A DNA stretch of 64,000 nt from JANXQE01 sp035651635. GTDB taxonomy: Bacteria > Verrucomicrobiota > Verrucomicrobiia > Limisphaerales > UBA8199. Each line of letters starts with the position of its first letter. The stretch's first letter is position 1. The stretch lies in contig DASRFK010000072.1 in the NCBI GenBank assembly GCA_035651635.1, forward strand, positions 1 through 64,000, written 5' to 3'. The position numbers and the translations under genes are program-made. The notes under the pieces were generated by a model. It was not told where the DNA came from. It saw only the letters and a program-made list of their open reading frames with translations, and ran no database searches. This document shows positions 47,580-55,232 of this stretch, one piece after another.

Positions 47580-48080
47580 TTACCTTTTCACGGGCGGCAC
47601 GGGTAACGTGTCGCCCGATCCATGCGCCGGGGCCTTGTAAAGCCCCGGTTTGACGTTTTTAAGCGGGTCGTTTGTCCGGTAATGATGATAAGCGGCATAG
47701 CCCAGGACGACGGCCAGCACGACCACTACCGCGCCTAAAATCAGCACCCCTTTGTGCCAATCGATTTTCGAAAGCTGCAGCATCAGGAAATCGACTGCCC
47801 CGCGCGGCTCGCTTGATAAAGGCGGGGGCTCGGCAAATTTCTGTGTTTGGCCCAACTCGCCGTCCAGCGCAGCCATCACCCGCGGCACATCCAGCTTCAG
47901 CAGCGTCGAATAGGTCCGCACAAACCCGCGGATATACACCGGTGCCGAAAACACATTGAAATTCCCCTCCTCCAACGCCCGAAGGTGATCCCCGCGGATT
48001 TTGGTAATCTCGGCGACCTGCTCGACCGTTAGTTTTTTGGCCTCGCGCGCCTGGTGTAATTGCTCGGCTACCGTCGACAT
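47580..48080 (-). CDS. RodZ-like helix-turn-helix membrane protein
   Basis: 166 residues. The N-terminal ~75 residues are the HTH_25 domain found in RodZ: TVAEQLHQAREAKKLTVEQV, AEITKIR, LRALEEGNFNVFSAPVYIRG, then FVRTYSTLL. One transmembrane helix follows (GVLILGAVVVVLAVVLGYAA, about 110-130). The C-terminal part is short (~36 residues) and lacks RodZ's large periplasmic domain. RodZ links MreB to the membrane in cell-shape control; a shortened form may do something related (inference). It converges with the HAF/HYR gene and is divergent from the kdp island. Confidence 0.78.
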   Translation of the reverse strand: MSTVAEQLHQAREAKKLTVEQVAEITKIRGDHLRALEEGNFNVFSAPVYIRGFVRTYSTLLKLDVPRVMAALDGELGQTQKFAEPPPLSSEPRGAVDFLMLQLSKIDWHKGVLILGAVVVVLAVVLGYAAYHHYRTNDPLKNVKPGLYKAPAHGSGDTLPVPPVKR

Positions 48081-48387
48081 CCCGCCTTTTCTAGCCTCTT
48101 CAAGGCCTGCTTGGCAATCCCCAATCCAGCCCTGCGGTCACTCAAAGCCTCCTGAGATTCCGTCCGGAGCCACATTCTGGTTCGTACCGTATTCGGTTGT
48201 GCTGGAGGCAACTGGATTTGCGGGATCGCGGAAGTGAAGGGACTCACCAGAGGCAGAGCCCGGATTTCGGGTCGGTTGGGAGGGTGGCGGACTTTAACAA
48301 ATTTTTGACGAGGACGGCTCCGGATTTAATTACCGCACCTGCGGCGGTCATGCCAACTTCCAGGCAGAATAAACAAAGGCTAACGTA
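48081..48387. promoter_or_regulatory. Divergent region upstream of the kdp island
   Basis: 307 bases. It must contain the start of kdp transcription. TTGACG at 48305-48310 is followed by TTTAAT at 48325-48330, but the spacing of 14 is short for a sigma-70-type promoter. I looked for a c-di-AMP (ydaO-type) riboswitch core, which controls potassium transport genes in some bacteria, and found no clear match. No gene is supported. Confidence 0.35.
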
Positions 48388-48471
48388 ATGACTGACCTAA
48401 TCTACGTGGGAGTGGTGGTGCTCTTTTTTATCGTGAGCGCGCTGTACGTCGGGCTGTGTGAAAAAATGTAA
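48388..48471 (+). CDS. 27-residue membrane peptide upstream of kdpF
   Basis: MTDLIYVGVVVLFFIVSALY then VGLCEKM, ending in TAA. It is almost entirely one transmembrane helix with a short charged C-terminus (CEKM). It lies 12 bases upstream of kdpF in the same operon. Small peptides with a similar 'ALY..LCE+' ending sit before kdpF in other bacteria as I remember them, but I could not check this. It may be a further accessory peptide of the pump. It is below the usual gene-finding length, so it is easily missed. Confidence 0.65.
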   Translation: MTDLIYVGVVVLFFIVSALYVGLCEKM

Positions 48472-48483
48472 AAGGCTTCGCTT

Positions 48484-48567
48484 ATGGAAAACATCATCGT
48501 TGGCGGCGTTTCACTGCTGCTGTTCATCTACCTGCTCGTGGCCATGATTCGGCCGGAAAAATTTTAA
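48484..48567 (+). CDS. kdpF: KdpF, small subunit of the potassium pump
   Basis: 27 residues: MENIIVGGVSLLLFIYLLVA then MIRPEKF. One transmembrane helix with the family's closing pattern (Y-L-x-x-A-[LMI]-[IL]-x-P-E-[KR]-F). KdpF stabilises the KdpABC complex in the membrane. It starts 12 bases after the stop of the 27-residue peptide and ends 9 bases before kdpA. Confidence 0.85.
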   Translation: MENIIVGGVSLLLFIYLLVAMIRPEKF

Positions 48568-48576
48568 GACTTTACT

Positions 48577-50493
48577 ATGCGCTCAATTGATTGGTTACAA
48601 CTTGGTTTGTTTGTGGCGGCAGTCGCGCTGATCACCAAACCGATGGGTCTGTACCTGCTTCGGGTTTTGGATGCGAACGGCCACACCTGGTTCGACCCGG
48701 TTCTCCGACCTTTGGAGCACTTGACTTATCGGCTGATGGGTGTGCGATCGGACAAGGAGCATAGCTGGAAGGAATATACGTTTGCCATGCTGCTCTTCAG
48801 CATGGTGAGTTGCCTATTCACCTACGCGATTCTCCGGCTGCAACATTTGCTTCCACTAAACCCGCAAGCCTTTGGCGCGGTTGGACCAGACCTGTCGTTC
48901 AACACGGCGACGAGTTTCACCACCAACACCAATTGGCAAAGCTATACCGGCGAAGCCACCATGTCGTACCTGTCGCAGATGGTGGCGTTGGTCATTCACA
49001 ACTTTGCCTCGGCGGCGGTCGGTATTGCCATTGCCGCGGCGCTCGTGAGAGGGATTGCGCGGCACTCAGCCCAAACGCTGGGCAATTTCTGGGTGGACCT
49101 GGTGCGGGTCACGTACTACTTGCTCCTGCCGATCTGCACGGTGTTTGCCCTGGTCCTGATTTCTCAAGGCATGATTCAGAATTTCAAGCCGTACACCAAA
49201 GCCAAGCTAACAGAACCGTATACCATCCAAGTAGCCAAAACCGATGAAAAAGGCCAGCCGGTGACGACCAATGGCGCGGTCATGGTCCAAGCGCCCAAAT
49301 TGGATGCCGCCGGCAAACCGGTCATGGCCAATGGCGCGCCCGTGATGATGGACGTGCCCAAGCTCGATGAAAAAGGCCAGCCGGTCATGACCAACATGCC
49401 AGTAATGGTCGACCAGAAAATTGATGAGCAAGTCATCGCCCAGGGACCCGTGGCATCGCAGGTGGCGATCAAGATGCTTGGAACCAATGGCGGCGGTTAC
49501 ATGAATGCCAATGCGGCGCATCCGTTCGAAAACCCGACTCCGCTCTCGAATTTCCTGCAGATGGTCTCGATTTTTGCCATCGGCAGCGGCCTGACTTTCT
49601 ACCTGGGCCGGATGGTCAAGAGCCCCGGACATGGATGGTCCGTTTGGGCGGCGATGATGATTCTCTTTTTGGCCGGTGTCCTCTTGTGCTGGCACTCGGA
49701 AGTGGCGGGCAACCCAATCCATCAGCAACTTGGCGTCGCGGCATCCGGCGGGAACATGGAAGGCAAAGAAGTGCGCTTCGGCATTTTCAATTCCGCTTTG
49801 TTCGCCACCGTGACGACCGACGCCTCCTGCGGCGCCGTCAATTCGATGCACGATTCCTTTACCGCGCTGGGCGGGTTCGTTCCGCTGTTCAACATCCAAC
49901 TCGGCGAAATCATCATTGGGGGCGTCGGTGCCGGCCTCTATGGAATGCTGGTTTTTGTCGTGCTGGCGGTGTTCATCGCCGGTTTGATGGTTGGCCGCAC
50001 CCCGGAATATCTTGGAAAAAAGATTCAGTCTTACGAGGTCAAAATGGCGATGCTCGCTTTGCTGGTGCTGGCGGTTTCCATTCTGGGTTTTGCGGCGTGG
50101 GCTTCGGTCAGCCAATGGGGCCTGGCTGGATTGAATAACACGGGTCCTCACGGATTAAGCGAGATGCTGTACGCGTACAGCTCAGCTAACGGTAACAACG
50201 GGAGCGCCTTTGCGGGTCTGACCGCGAACACTCCCTGGTATAACACCACCATCGGTCTGGCCATGCTCATCGGACGGTTCCTGATGATCGTCCCTATCCT
50301 GGCCATGGCCGGCTCGCTGGCGGCGAAAAAGATCGCTCCTCCCAGTGCCGGAACCTTCCCGGTAGCCGGTGGCACCTTCGTGGTTTTGCTGCTCGGCACC
50401 GTCTTGCTGGTCGGCGCCCTGAATTTTCTGCCCGGCTTGACCTTGGGACCGATCGTCGAGCACTTCCTCACGGCCCAAGGGAAGCTCTATTAA
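48577..50493 (+). CDS. kdpA: KdpA, potassium-binding channel subunit (copy 1)
   Basis: 638 residues against about 560 for the classical protein. It selects K+ and passes it to KdpB. All four filter-type segments look canonical: SFTTNTNWQSY (113-123), LGTNGGGYMNANAAHPFENP (301-320), DASCGAVNSMHDSF (415-428) and NGNNGSAFAGL (538-548). The excess length is mainly an insertion at residues 219-281: three repeats of about 20-21 residues of the form K-x-D-x-x-G-[QK]-P-V-x-x-N-x-x-V-M, placed in the loop before the second filter. It is the third gene of a tight operon (9 bases after kdpF) and is followed by kdpB. Confidence 0.96.
   Translation: MRSIDWLQLGLFVAAVALITKPMGLYLLRVLDANGHTWFDPVLRPLEHLTYRLMGVRSDKEHSWKEYTFAMLLFSMVSCLFTYAILRLQHLLPLNPQAFGAVGPDLSFNTATSFTTNTNWQSYTGEATMSYLSQMVALVIHNFASAAVGIAIAAALVRGIARHSAQTLGNFWVDLVRVTYYLLLPICTVFALVLISQGMIQNFKPYTKAKLTEPYTIQVAKTDEKGQPVTTNGAVMVQAPKLDAAGKPVMANGAPVMMDVPKLDEKGQPVMTNMPVMVDQKIDEQVIAQGPVASQVAIKMLGTNGGGYMNANAAHPFENPTPLSNFLQMVSIFAIGSGLTFYLGRMVKSPGHGWSVWAAMMILFLAGVLLCWHSEVAGNPIHQQLGVAASGGNMEGKEVRFGIFNSALFATVTTDASCGAVNSMHDSFTALGGFVPLFNIQLGEIIIGGVGAGLYGMLVFVVLAVFIAGLMVGRTPEYLGKKIQSYEVKMAMLALLVLAVSILGFAAWASVSQWGLAGLNNTGPHGLSEMLYAYSSANGNNGSAFAGLTANTPWYNTTIGLAMLIGRFLMIVPILAMAGSLAAKKIAPPSAGTFPVAGGTFVVLLLGTVLLVGALNFLPGLTLGPIVEHFLTAQGKLY
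49231..49419 (+). repeat. Three tandem ~21-codon repeats inside kdpA copy 1
   Basis: Units start near residues 219, 240 and 261 of KdpA. Each has the pattern K-x-D-x-x-G-[QK]-P-V, then N and V-M. At DNA level GATGAAAAAGGCCAGCCGGT occurs at 49243 and again at 49366, 123 bases (41 codons) apart. The same type of insertion lies at the same place in the second KdpA (56483-56671). Confidence 0.85.
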
Positions 50494-50533
50494 GGCAAAT
50501 TCTCAACCCTTGTCACTTTTACGATATTACGAT

Positions 50534-52636
50534 ATGACCCATAAAGCTCCTTCGCTGTTCGATTGGACCATTGTTGGCCCGGCCATCGGCGATTCGTTTC
50601 GCAAGCTGAATCCCCGGCTCATGGTCAAGAACCCGGTGATGTTTGTCACCATGGTTGGCGCGGTGTTGACCACTGCGGGCATTTTCACTTCGCCGACTGA
50701 CAAAGGGTTCATCACGCAACTGGCCGTCTGGCTGTGGTTCACAGTGCTGTTCGCCAATTTCGCCGAGGCCGTCGCCGAAGGGCGCGGCAAAGCGCAAGCC
50801 GAGAGCTTGCGCAAGGCGCGCAAGGATACCATCGCTCGCCGGCTCAAGGACGGCCGCGAAGAGCGCATCCCGGCACCGCAACTTCAAAAAGGCGACCTGG
50901 TTGTCTGCGAAGCGGGGGACACGATCCCCGCCGATGGCGACGTCGTCGAGGGCATCGCGAGCGTGGATGAATCAGCCATCACGGGCGAATCGGCGCCGGT
51001 CGTGCGCGAGAGCGGTGGAGATCGCAGCGCCGTGACTGGCGGCACGCGGGTCATCAGCGATCGAATTGTCATCCGCGTCACACAGGAAAAGGGACAAGCC
51101 TTCCTGGACCGCATGATTGCCATGGTCGAAGGCGCGCGTCGACAAAAGACCCCTAATGAAATCGCGCTGACGATTTTGTTGGCCGCATTGACATTCATCT
51201 TTTTGCTCGTCTGCGTGACGCTAAAGCCTTTTGGCATCTACTCGGGGGTGGTCTTTTCCGTGCCAGTGCTGGTGGCGCTGTTGGTTTGTTTGATTCCCAC
51301 GACGATCGGTGGCCTGCTCAGCGCGATCGGCATTAGCGGGATCGACCGGTTGATCCGGCGCAACGTCATGGCCACCAGCGGCCGCGCGGTCGAGGCAGCC
51401 GGTGACGTCGACGTGCTCCTGCTCGATAAGACCGGCACCATCACCTTGGGCAACCGCATGGCCACCAACTTTATTCCCGCCCCCGGCGTCAGCCCGGAGC
51501 GCTTGGCTGACGCCGCCCAGTTGGCTTCGCTGGCAGACGAAACGCCCGAAGGCCGTTCGGTCGTGGTCCTGGCCAAGCAACGGTTCAATTTACGTGGCCG
51601 GGAAGTGGCGGAGCCGCAGGCAAGGTTTGTGCCGTTCTCCGCCCAAACCCGTATGAGCGGGGTCGACTTTCTTGACGGCGCTGAAAAGAGCGAGGCGTCC
51701 GTCGCGGGTCGCAGTGGCGGAGTAGCAATCGTTGCTACCCCGGTCCAAACGGTTACGCGCTCGATTCGCAAAGGCGCCGCCGAAGCCATGCGCATTTATG
51801 TCGAAAAAAAAGGCGGACGCTTCCCACAACTCGTCACCCAACAGGTTGAGGAAATCTCGCGCTCAGGCGGCACTCCGCTGGTTGTGGCGGATAACATCGA
51901 TGTGCTAGGCGTCATCCATCTGAAAGACGTCGTTAAAGGCGGCATCAAGGAGCGCTTCGCTCAATTGCGCAAGATGGGCATCCGGACCGTGATGATCACT
52001 GGCGATAACCCGCAGACCGCCGCCGCCATTGCGGCCGAAGCCGGCGTGGATGATTTCATTGCACAAGCCACGCCCGAGGCCAAGCTCAAGCGCATTCGCA
52101 CCGAGCAAGCCGACGGCCACCTGGTCGCCATGACCGGTGACGGCACTAACGACGCCCCGGCACTCGCCCAGGCCGACGTCGGTGTCGCAATGAATACGGG
52201 GACCCAGGCCGCCCGCGAAGCCGGCAACATGGTGGACCTGGATAGCAATCCAACCAAGCTGATCGAGATCGTCGAAATCGGCAAACAACTGCTCATCACC
52301 CGTGGCTCGCTCACGACCTTTAGCATCGCCAACGACGTGGCCAAGTACTTCGCCATCGTCCCTGCGATGTTGATGGCGACCTTCCCGGCGATTGCCCCGC
52401 TGAACATTATGCAGCTTCATAGTCCTACCAGCGCGATTCTCAGCGCGGTGATTTTTAACGCTCTGATCATCATCGCCCTTATCCCGCTGGCGTTGCGCGG
52501 CGTGGCCTACAAACCCATTGGGGCGCTGGCGATTCTGCAGCGTAATCTGCTCATTTATGGACTGGGCGGCGTGATCATTCCCTTCGTCGGGATCAAGATC
52601 ATCGACGTCATCATCACTGCCCTCAAACTCGTTTAA
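50534..52636 (+). CDS. kdpB: KdpB, P-type ATPase subunit (copy 1)
   Basis: 700 residues from the ATG at 50534 (MTHKAPSLFDWTIVGPAIGD); a TTG start eight codons upstream has no support. Key elements: TGESAPVVRE (actuator loop, including the Ser that inhibits KdpB when phosphorylated), LLLDKTGTITLGNR (phosphorylated Asp), GDGTNDAPALAQADVGVAMN (hinge) and SIANDVAKYFAIVPAM, which carries the Asp and Lys of transmembrane helix 5 needed for coupling. Between MSGVDFLDG and SIRKGAAEA there is an extra stretch of about 25 residues (SEASVAGRSGGVAIVATPVQ) in the nucleotide-binding domain compared with the E. coli protein. It lies 40 bases after kdpA and 5 before kdpC. Confidence 0.97.
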   Translation: MTHKAPSLFDWTIVGPAIGDSFRKLNPRLMVKNPVMFVTMVGAVLTTAGIFTSPTDKGFITQLAVWLWFTVLFANFAEAVAEGRGKAQAESLRKARKDTIARRLKDGREERIPAPQLQKGDLVVCEAGDTIPADGDVVEGIASVDESAITGESAPVVRESGGDRSAVTGGTRVISDRIVIRVTQEKGQAFLDRMIAMVEGARRQKTPNEIALTILLAALTFIFLLVCVTLKPFGIYSGVVFSVPVLVALLVCLIPTTIGGLLSAIGISGIDRLIRRNVMATSGRAVEAAGDVDVLLLDKTGTITLGNRMATNFIPAPGVSPERLADAAQLASLADETPEGRSVVVLAKQRFNLRGREVAEPQARFVPFSAQTRMSGVDFLDGAEKSEASVAGRSGGVAIVATPVQTVTRSIRKGAAEAMRIYVEKKGGRFPQLVTQQVEEISRSGGTPLVVADNIDVLGVIHLKDVVKGGIKERFAQLRKMGIRTVMITGDNPQTAAAIAAEAGVDDFIAQATPEAKLKRIRTEQADGHLVAMTGDGTNDAPALAQADVGVAMNTGTQAAREAGNMVDLDSNPTKLIEIVEIGKQLLITRGSLTTFSIANDVAKYFAIVPAMLMATFPAIAPLNIMQLHSPTSAILSAVIFNALIIIALIPLALRGVAYKPIGALAILQRNLLIYGLGGVIIPFVGIKIIDVIITALKLV

Positions 52637-52641
52637 CTCCT

Positions 52642-53268
52642 ATGAAATCGTTTTTCTCTGAAATCCGCAGTGCCGTCCTGGTCACCCTGATGCTGGCGTT
52701 GGTTTGCTGCGGCTTGTACCCGTTGCTCGTGTTTGGACTCGGGCAGCTTTTATTCCGCGACAAGGCCAATGGCAGCCTGATCACCGATTCCAGTGGCACG
52801 GTTCGCGGCTCACGCCTGCTTGGTCAGCAGTTCACCGGCGAGAAATATTTCCACTCGCGCCCTTCGGCCGCCGGCAACGGTTACGACGCCACCAGTTCCG
52901 GCGGCAGCAACCTCGGGCCGACCTCACAAAAACTGCACGATTCTGTCGCTCAGAATATTGCCGATTATCGTTCTCAAAACGGGCTCGAAACCAATGCTCC
53001 GGTTCCGGCCGACGCCGTCACCGCTTCGGCCAGCGGCCTGGACCCGCATATCAGCCCCACCAACGCGGAACTTCAGGCGTCACGTGTCGCCAAGGTTCGC
53101 GGGCTGCCCTTAGATAAGGTGCGAGCGCTGATTGAGCAGCACACCGATCGCGCTGATCTCAACGTCTTGGGCGATCCCGGCGTAAACGTGTTGGAACTGA
53201 ACCTGGCTTTGGATGCGCTGGCTCCGGCGCCCGCCGCCAGTCCGGTGGCTCAAACCGATCGCGAATAG
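52642..53268 (+). CDS. kdpC: KdpC, pump-assembly subunit (copy 1)
   Basis: 208 residues. One N-terminal transmembrane helix (SAVLVTLMLALVCCGLYPLL) is followed by a periplasmic domain with the family stretches QLLFRDKANGSLI, GSRLLGQQFTGEKYFHSRPS, YDATSSGGSNLGPTS and ASASGLDPHISPTNAELQAS. KdpC holds KdpA and KdpB together and affects K+ affinity. The start lies 5 bases after the kdpB stop; the next gene begins 10 bases after its own stop. Confidence 0.96.
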   Translation: MKSFFSEIRSAVLVTLMLALVCCGLYPLLVFGLGQLLFRDKANGSLITDSSGTVRGSRLLGQQFTGEKYFHSRPSAAGNGYDATSSGGSNLGPTSQKLHDSVAQNIADYRSQNGLETNAPVPADAVTASASGLDPHISPTNAELQASRVAKVRGLPLDKVRALIEQHTDRADLNVLGDPGVNVLELNLALDALAPAPAASPVAQTDRE

Positions 53269-53278
53269 GAGGTTTACT

Positions 53279-53647
53279 GTGCATGCCCTGGCCGAATGTC
53301 CCAAGCGATTCGAGTTTTCGAGTTCCAACCGCGAAAATGACATTCTCGTTGAGAACCACCCTGATGGTGTAGTAGTCCACGCTGCCCGCGCCAATATTTC
53401 TCCACGTCAGAAGTCTTACTTGATTCGGCATCTGGCCGCCGAAGGCTTCATTCCGGAGCGCTACCGATGGGTTGACCCTTCCCAGCCCGAGAGCGGCTCC
53501 GGCTTGCGGTGGGTTGTGGATGCTTCCTGGATGAGCGACTGCGCTCGCCAAAGAAGAGCGTTCCGACAGATTCTACGGCTCATTTTTTGGGCAGGCTTGT
53601 TCGGCCTTGGGTTGATGGTTTTTGCCTTTCTGCAAGCGCCGAATTAA
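53279..53647 (+). CDS. Small membrane protein of unknown function in the kdp island
   Basis: 122 residues from the GTG at 53279, picked for the near-perfect ribosome site AGGAGG 6 bases away. An in-frame ATG at 53213 lies inside kdpC and has no such site. The N-terminal ~95 residues are soluble and charged (NPRARNISPRQKSY-like: ANISPRQKSYLIRHLAAEGF), and the C-terminus is a single transmembrane helix (LRLIFWAGLFGLGLMVFAFL). It starts 10 bases after kdpC and just precedes the kdpE-like gene, so it is probably part of the same operon. I do not recognise a family. Confidence 0.7.
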   Translation: MHALAECPKRFEFSSSNRENDILVENHPDGVVVHAARANISPRQKSYLIRHLAAEGFIPERYRWVDPSQPESGSGLRWVVDASWMSDCARQRRAFRQILRLIFWAGLFGLGLMVFAFLQAPN

Positions 53648-53687
53648 ACCTCAACGGCGAGCCAGCCTCGTATGTAGAACTCATCGA

Positions 53688-54407
53688 TTGAAGCCAGACC
53701 CGCGAATCCTGGTCATCGATGATGAAAAAGCCTCCCGCCGTCTCTTGCGCATCGTTCTTGAACCTTACGGTTACCGGATTTTGGAGGCTGAAAACACGCG
53801 GACCGGCGTCCGCAAAGCGGTCGGAGCCAAACCGGACGTGATTATTCTGGAGATCGCCTTGCCCAACGAGGACGGCCTGGCGGTGCTGCAGAATCTTCGG
53901 GAGTGGAGCCAGGTTCCGGTGCTAATCCTTTCGGAGCGGACGGATGATTCGGCCAAGGTGGGAGCATTGGATGCCGGTGCCAGCGATTACGTGACCAAGC
54001 CATTTAGCCCGGCTGAACTGCTCGCCCGTTTGCGCGTGCTATTGCGGCCATTGCCAAATGTCCCCGACGGACCGTTCCTGGTCGAGGGAGAGTTGGTCGC
54101 GAACCTGGCAACCCACCAGGTCACCATCGCCGGCCGCTCCGTCAAATTGACGCGCAAGGAGGAGGTATTGTTTTACGTGTTGGCGCGTTATGCCGGCAGA
54201 GTCGTAACGTGCAGCCATCTTTTGCGTTCCATTTGGGGGATGTGTTCGGACAAGAAAATCCAGGATTTACGGGTTCTCATTTGCCAAATCCGCAAAAAAC
54301 TCGGACCGTACGGTGGAGAAGTCCTGCTGAGGACTCAAGGAAACCTCGGCTATAGTCTGGCGCTTGCCGCAAAAGGTGAACTGGCGGTTCGCGAGGCCGA
54401 TTCCTGA
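53688..54407 (+). CDS. kdpE: KdpE-like response regulator with Glu at the phosphorylation site
   Basis: 239 residues from a TTG at 53688 (LKPDPRILVIDDEKASRRLL), where homologues normally begin; an ATG at 53622 would overlap the previous gene by 26 bases. Receiver domain about 5-120: acidic pair DDE, switch Ser in ILSERTDD, and Lys in YVTKPFSPAELLARL are all normal. The phospho-accepting Asp of the usual 'VILDLGLPD' is Glu here (VIILEIALPNEDG; GAG at 53850-53852). The C-terminal winged helix is OmpR/PhoB-type (VKLTRKEEVLFYVLARYAGR; LRSIWGM; LRVLICQIRKKLGPYGGE). It should control kdp transcription. Glu often mimics phospho-Asp, so it may be always on (inference). Confidence 0.88.
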   Translation: MKPDPRILVIDDEKASRRLLRIVLEPYGYRILEAENTRTGVRKAVGAKPDVIILEIALPNEDGLAVLQNLREWSQVPVLILSERTDDSAKVGALDAGASDYVTKPFSPAELLARLRVLLRPLPNVPDGPFLVEGELVANLATHQVTIAGRSVKLTRKEEVLFYVLARYAGRVVTCSHLLRSIWGMCSDKKIQDLRVLICQIRKKLGPYGGEVLLRTQGNLGYSLALAAKGELAVREADS

Positions 54408-54596
54408 CAAACAAGAAGCTTTCTAGCCGCAACGGCGCGCCTGCCCCGCGCAAATAAGATTTTCCGGCAAAGGGCAGCCTCAGGTTCTTTTTGAAGGCGG
54501 AATGCCCAGCTGCCTGATGAATTGTTGATAAACATTTAACGCCTTTGCGCCGCGTTTTTATTACCCGCGTCGCTGGGCGACGGTCATGTTTAAACC

Positions 54597-55232
54597 ATGA
54601 AGCAGAAACCTGCGGCATTAGTTCACCCGGAGGTTCTTGAGGGCATGGATGAACGCAAGGCGCAATTCACGCCCGGTCCCCCGGATAATTCGACCAGGCT
54701 CGAGGATTACGAGCTCGATCAATTCGGCCGAAAAATCGCCATTAAAAAGATCCTGGTCCCCACGGATTTCTCGCCCGCCTCGGCTAAGGCTCTTGAAGTC
54801 GCCGTTTCCCTCGCCAAAGAATATGGCGCCAATGTGACTGTTCTGCACGTGATTGACGTCCTCAGCCCACTGGTATCTGGCAGCGCTGAAAGCCTGATGA
54901 ATGATCTTTGGGCGGACGGCTCGGCAAAAATAGAACAATTATCCAGATCATTGTCCGGTCGCGCCAAAGCGTACACCGTATTGGCCGAAGGGCTTCCCTG
55001 GGAGGAAATTGCCATGCGAAGCGAGGATTTTGATCTGCTGGTGCTCGGAACGCGCCGGTGCAAATCTGTTTGGAACGGTTTTCGTCAACACACCTCCGGT
55101 CGGGTGATCGAAAACTCCAAATGTCCGGTCCTGACGATTTCCGAACAGCAAGCCGTCGAGAAGCTGGCCTGGCGAACGAGTTTGAATTCTGACACGATGC
55201 CGAGCACGAGAATCACTGCCTCCGGAGCTTAA
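54597..55232 (+). CDS. Universal stress protein (UspA family) in the kdp island
   Basis: 211 residues from an ATG at 54597. A ~45-residue N-terminal tail precedes the UspA fold: KKILVPTDFSPASAKALEVA, GANVTVLHVIDV, DFDLLVLGTRRCKSVWNGF and SGRVIENSKCPVLTISEQQA. The ATP loop normally reads G-x-x-G-9x-G-[ST]. Here the second Gly is Arg (GTRR) and the last is changed (HTSG), so nucleotide binding may be weak or lost. Usp domains also occur inside KdpD sensors, which fits a link with potassium control (inference). 189 bases after the kdpE-like gene. Confidence 0.85.
   Translation: MKQKPAALVHPEVLEGMDERKAQFTPGPPDNSTRLEDYELDQFGRKIAIKKILVPTDFSPASAKALEVAVSLAKEYGANVTVLHVIDVLSPLVSGSAESLMNDLWADGSAKIEQLSRSLSGRAKAYTVLAEGLPWEEIAMRSEDFDLLVLGTRRCKSVWNGFRQHTSGRVIENSKCPVLTISEQQAVEKLAWRTSLNSDTMPSTRITASGA

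Noticed and set aside
48081..48387. c-di-AMP (ydaO-type) or potassium riboswitch before the kdp island
   Set aside because: The conserved core sequences could not be found by eye; no support beyond the expectation from gene function.
52642..53268. Possible decay of kdpC copy 1 because alternative frames are open here
   Set aside because: The KdpC frame is complete with all family stretches; the open alternative frames are due to base composition.
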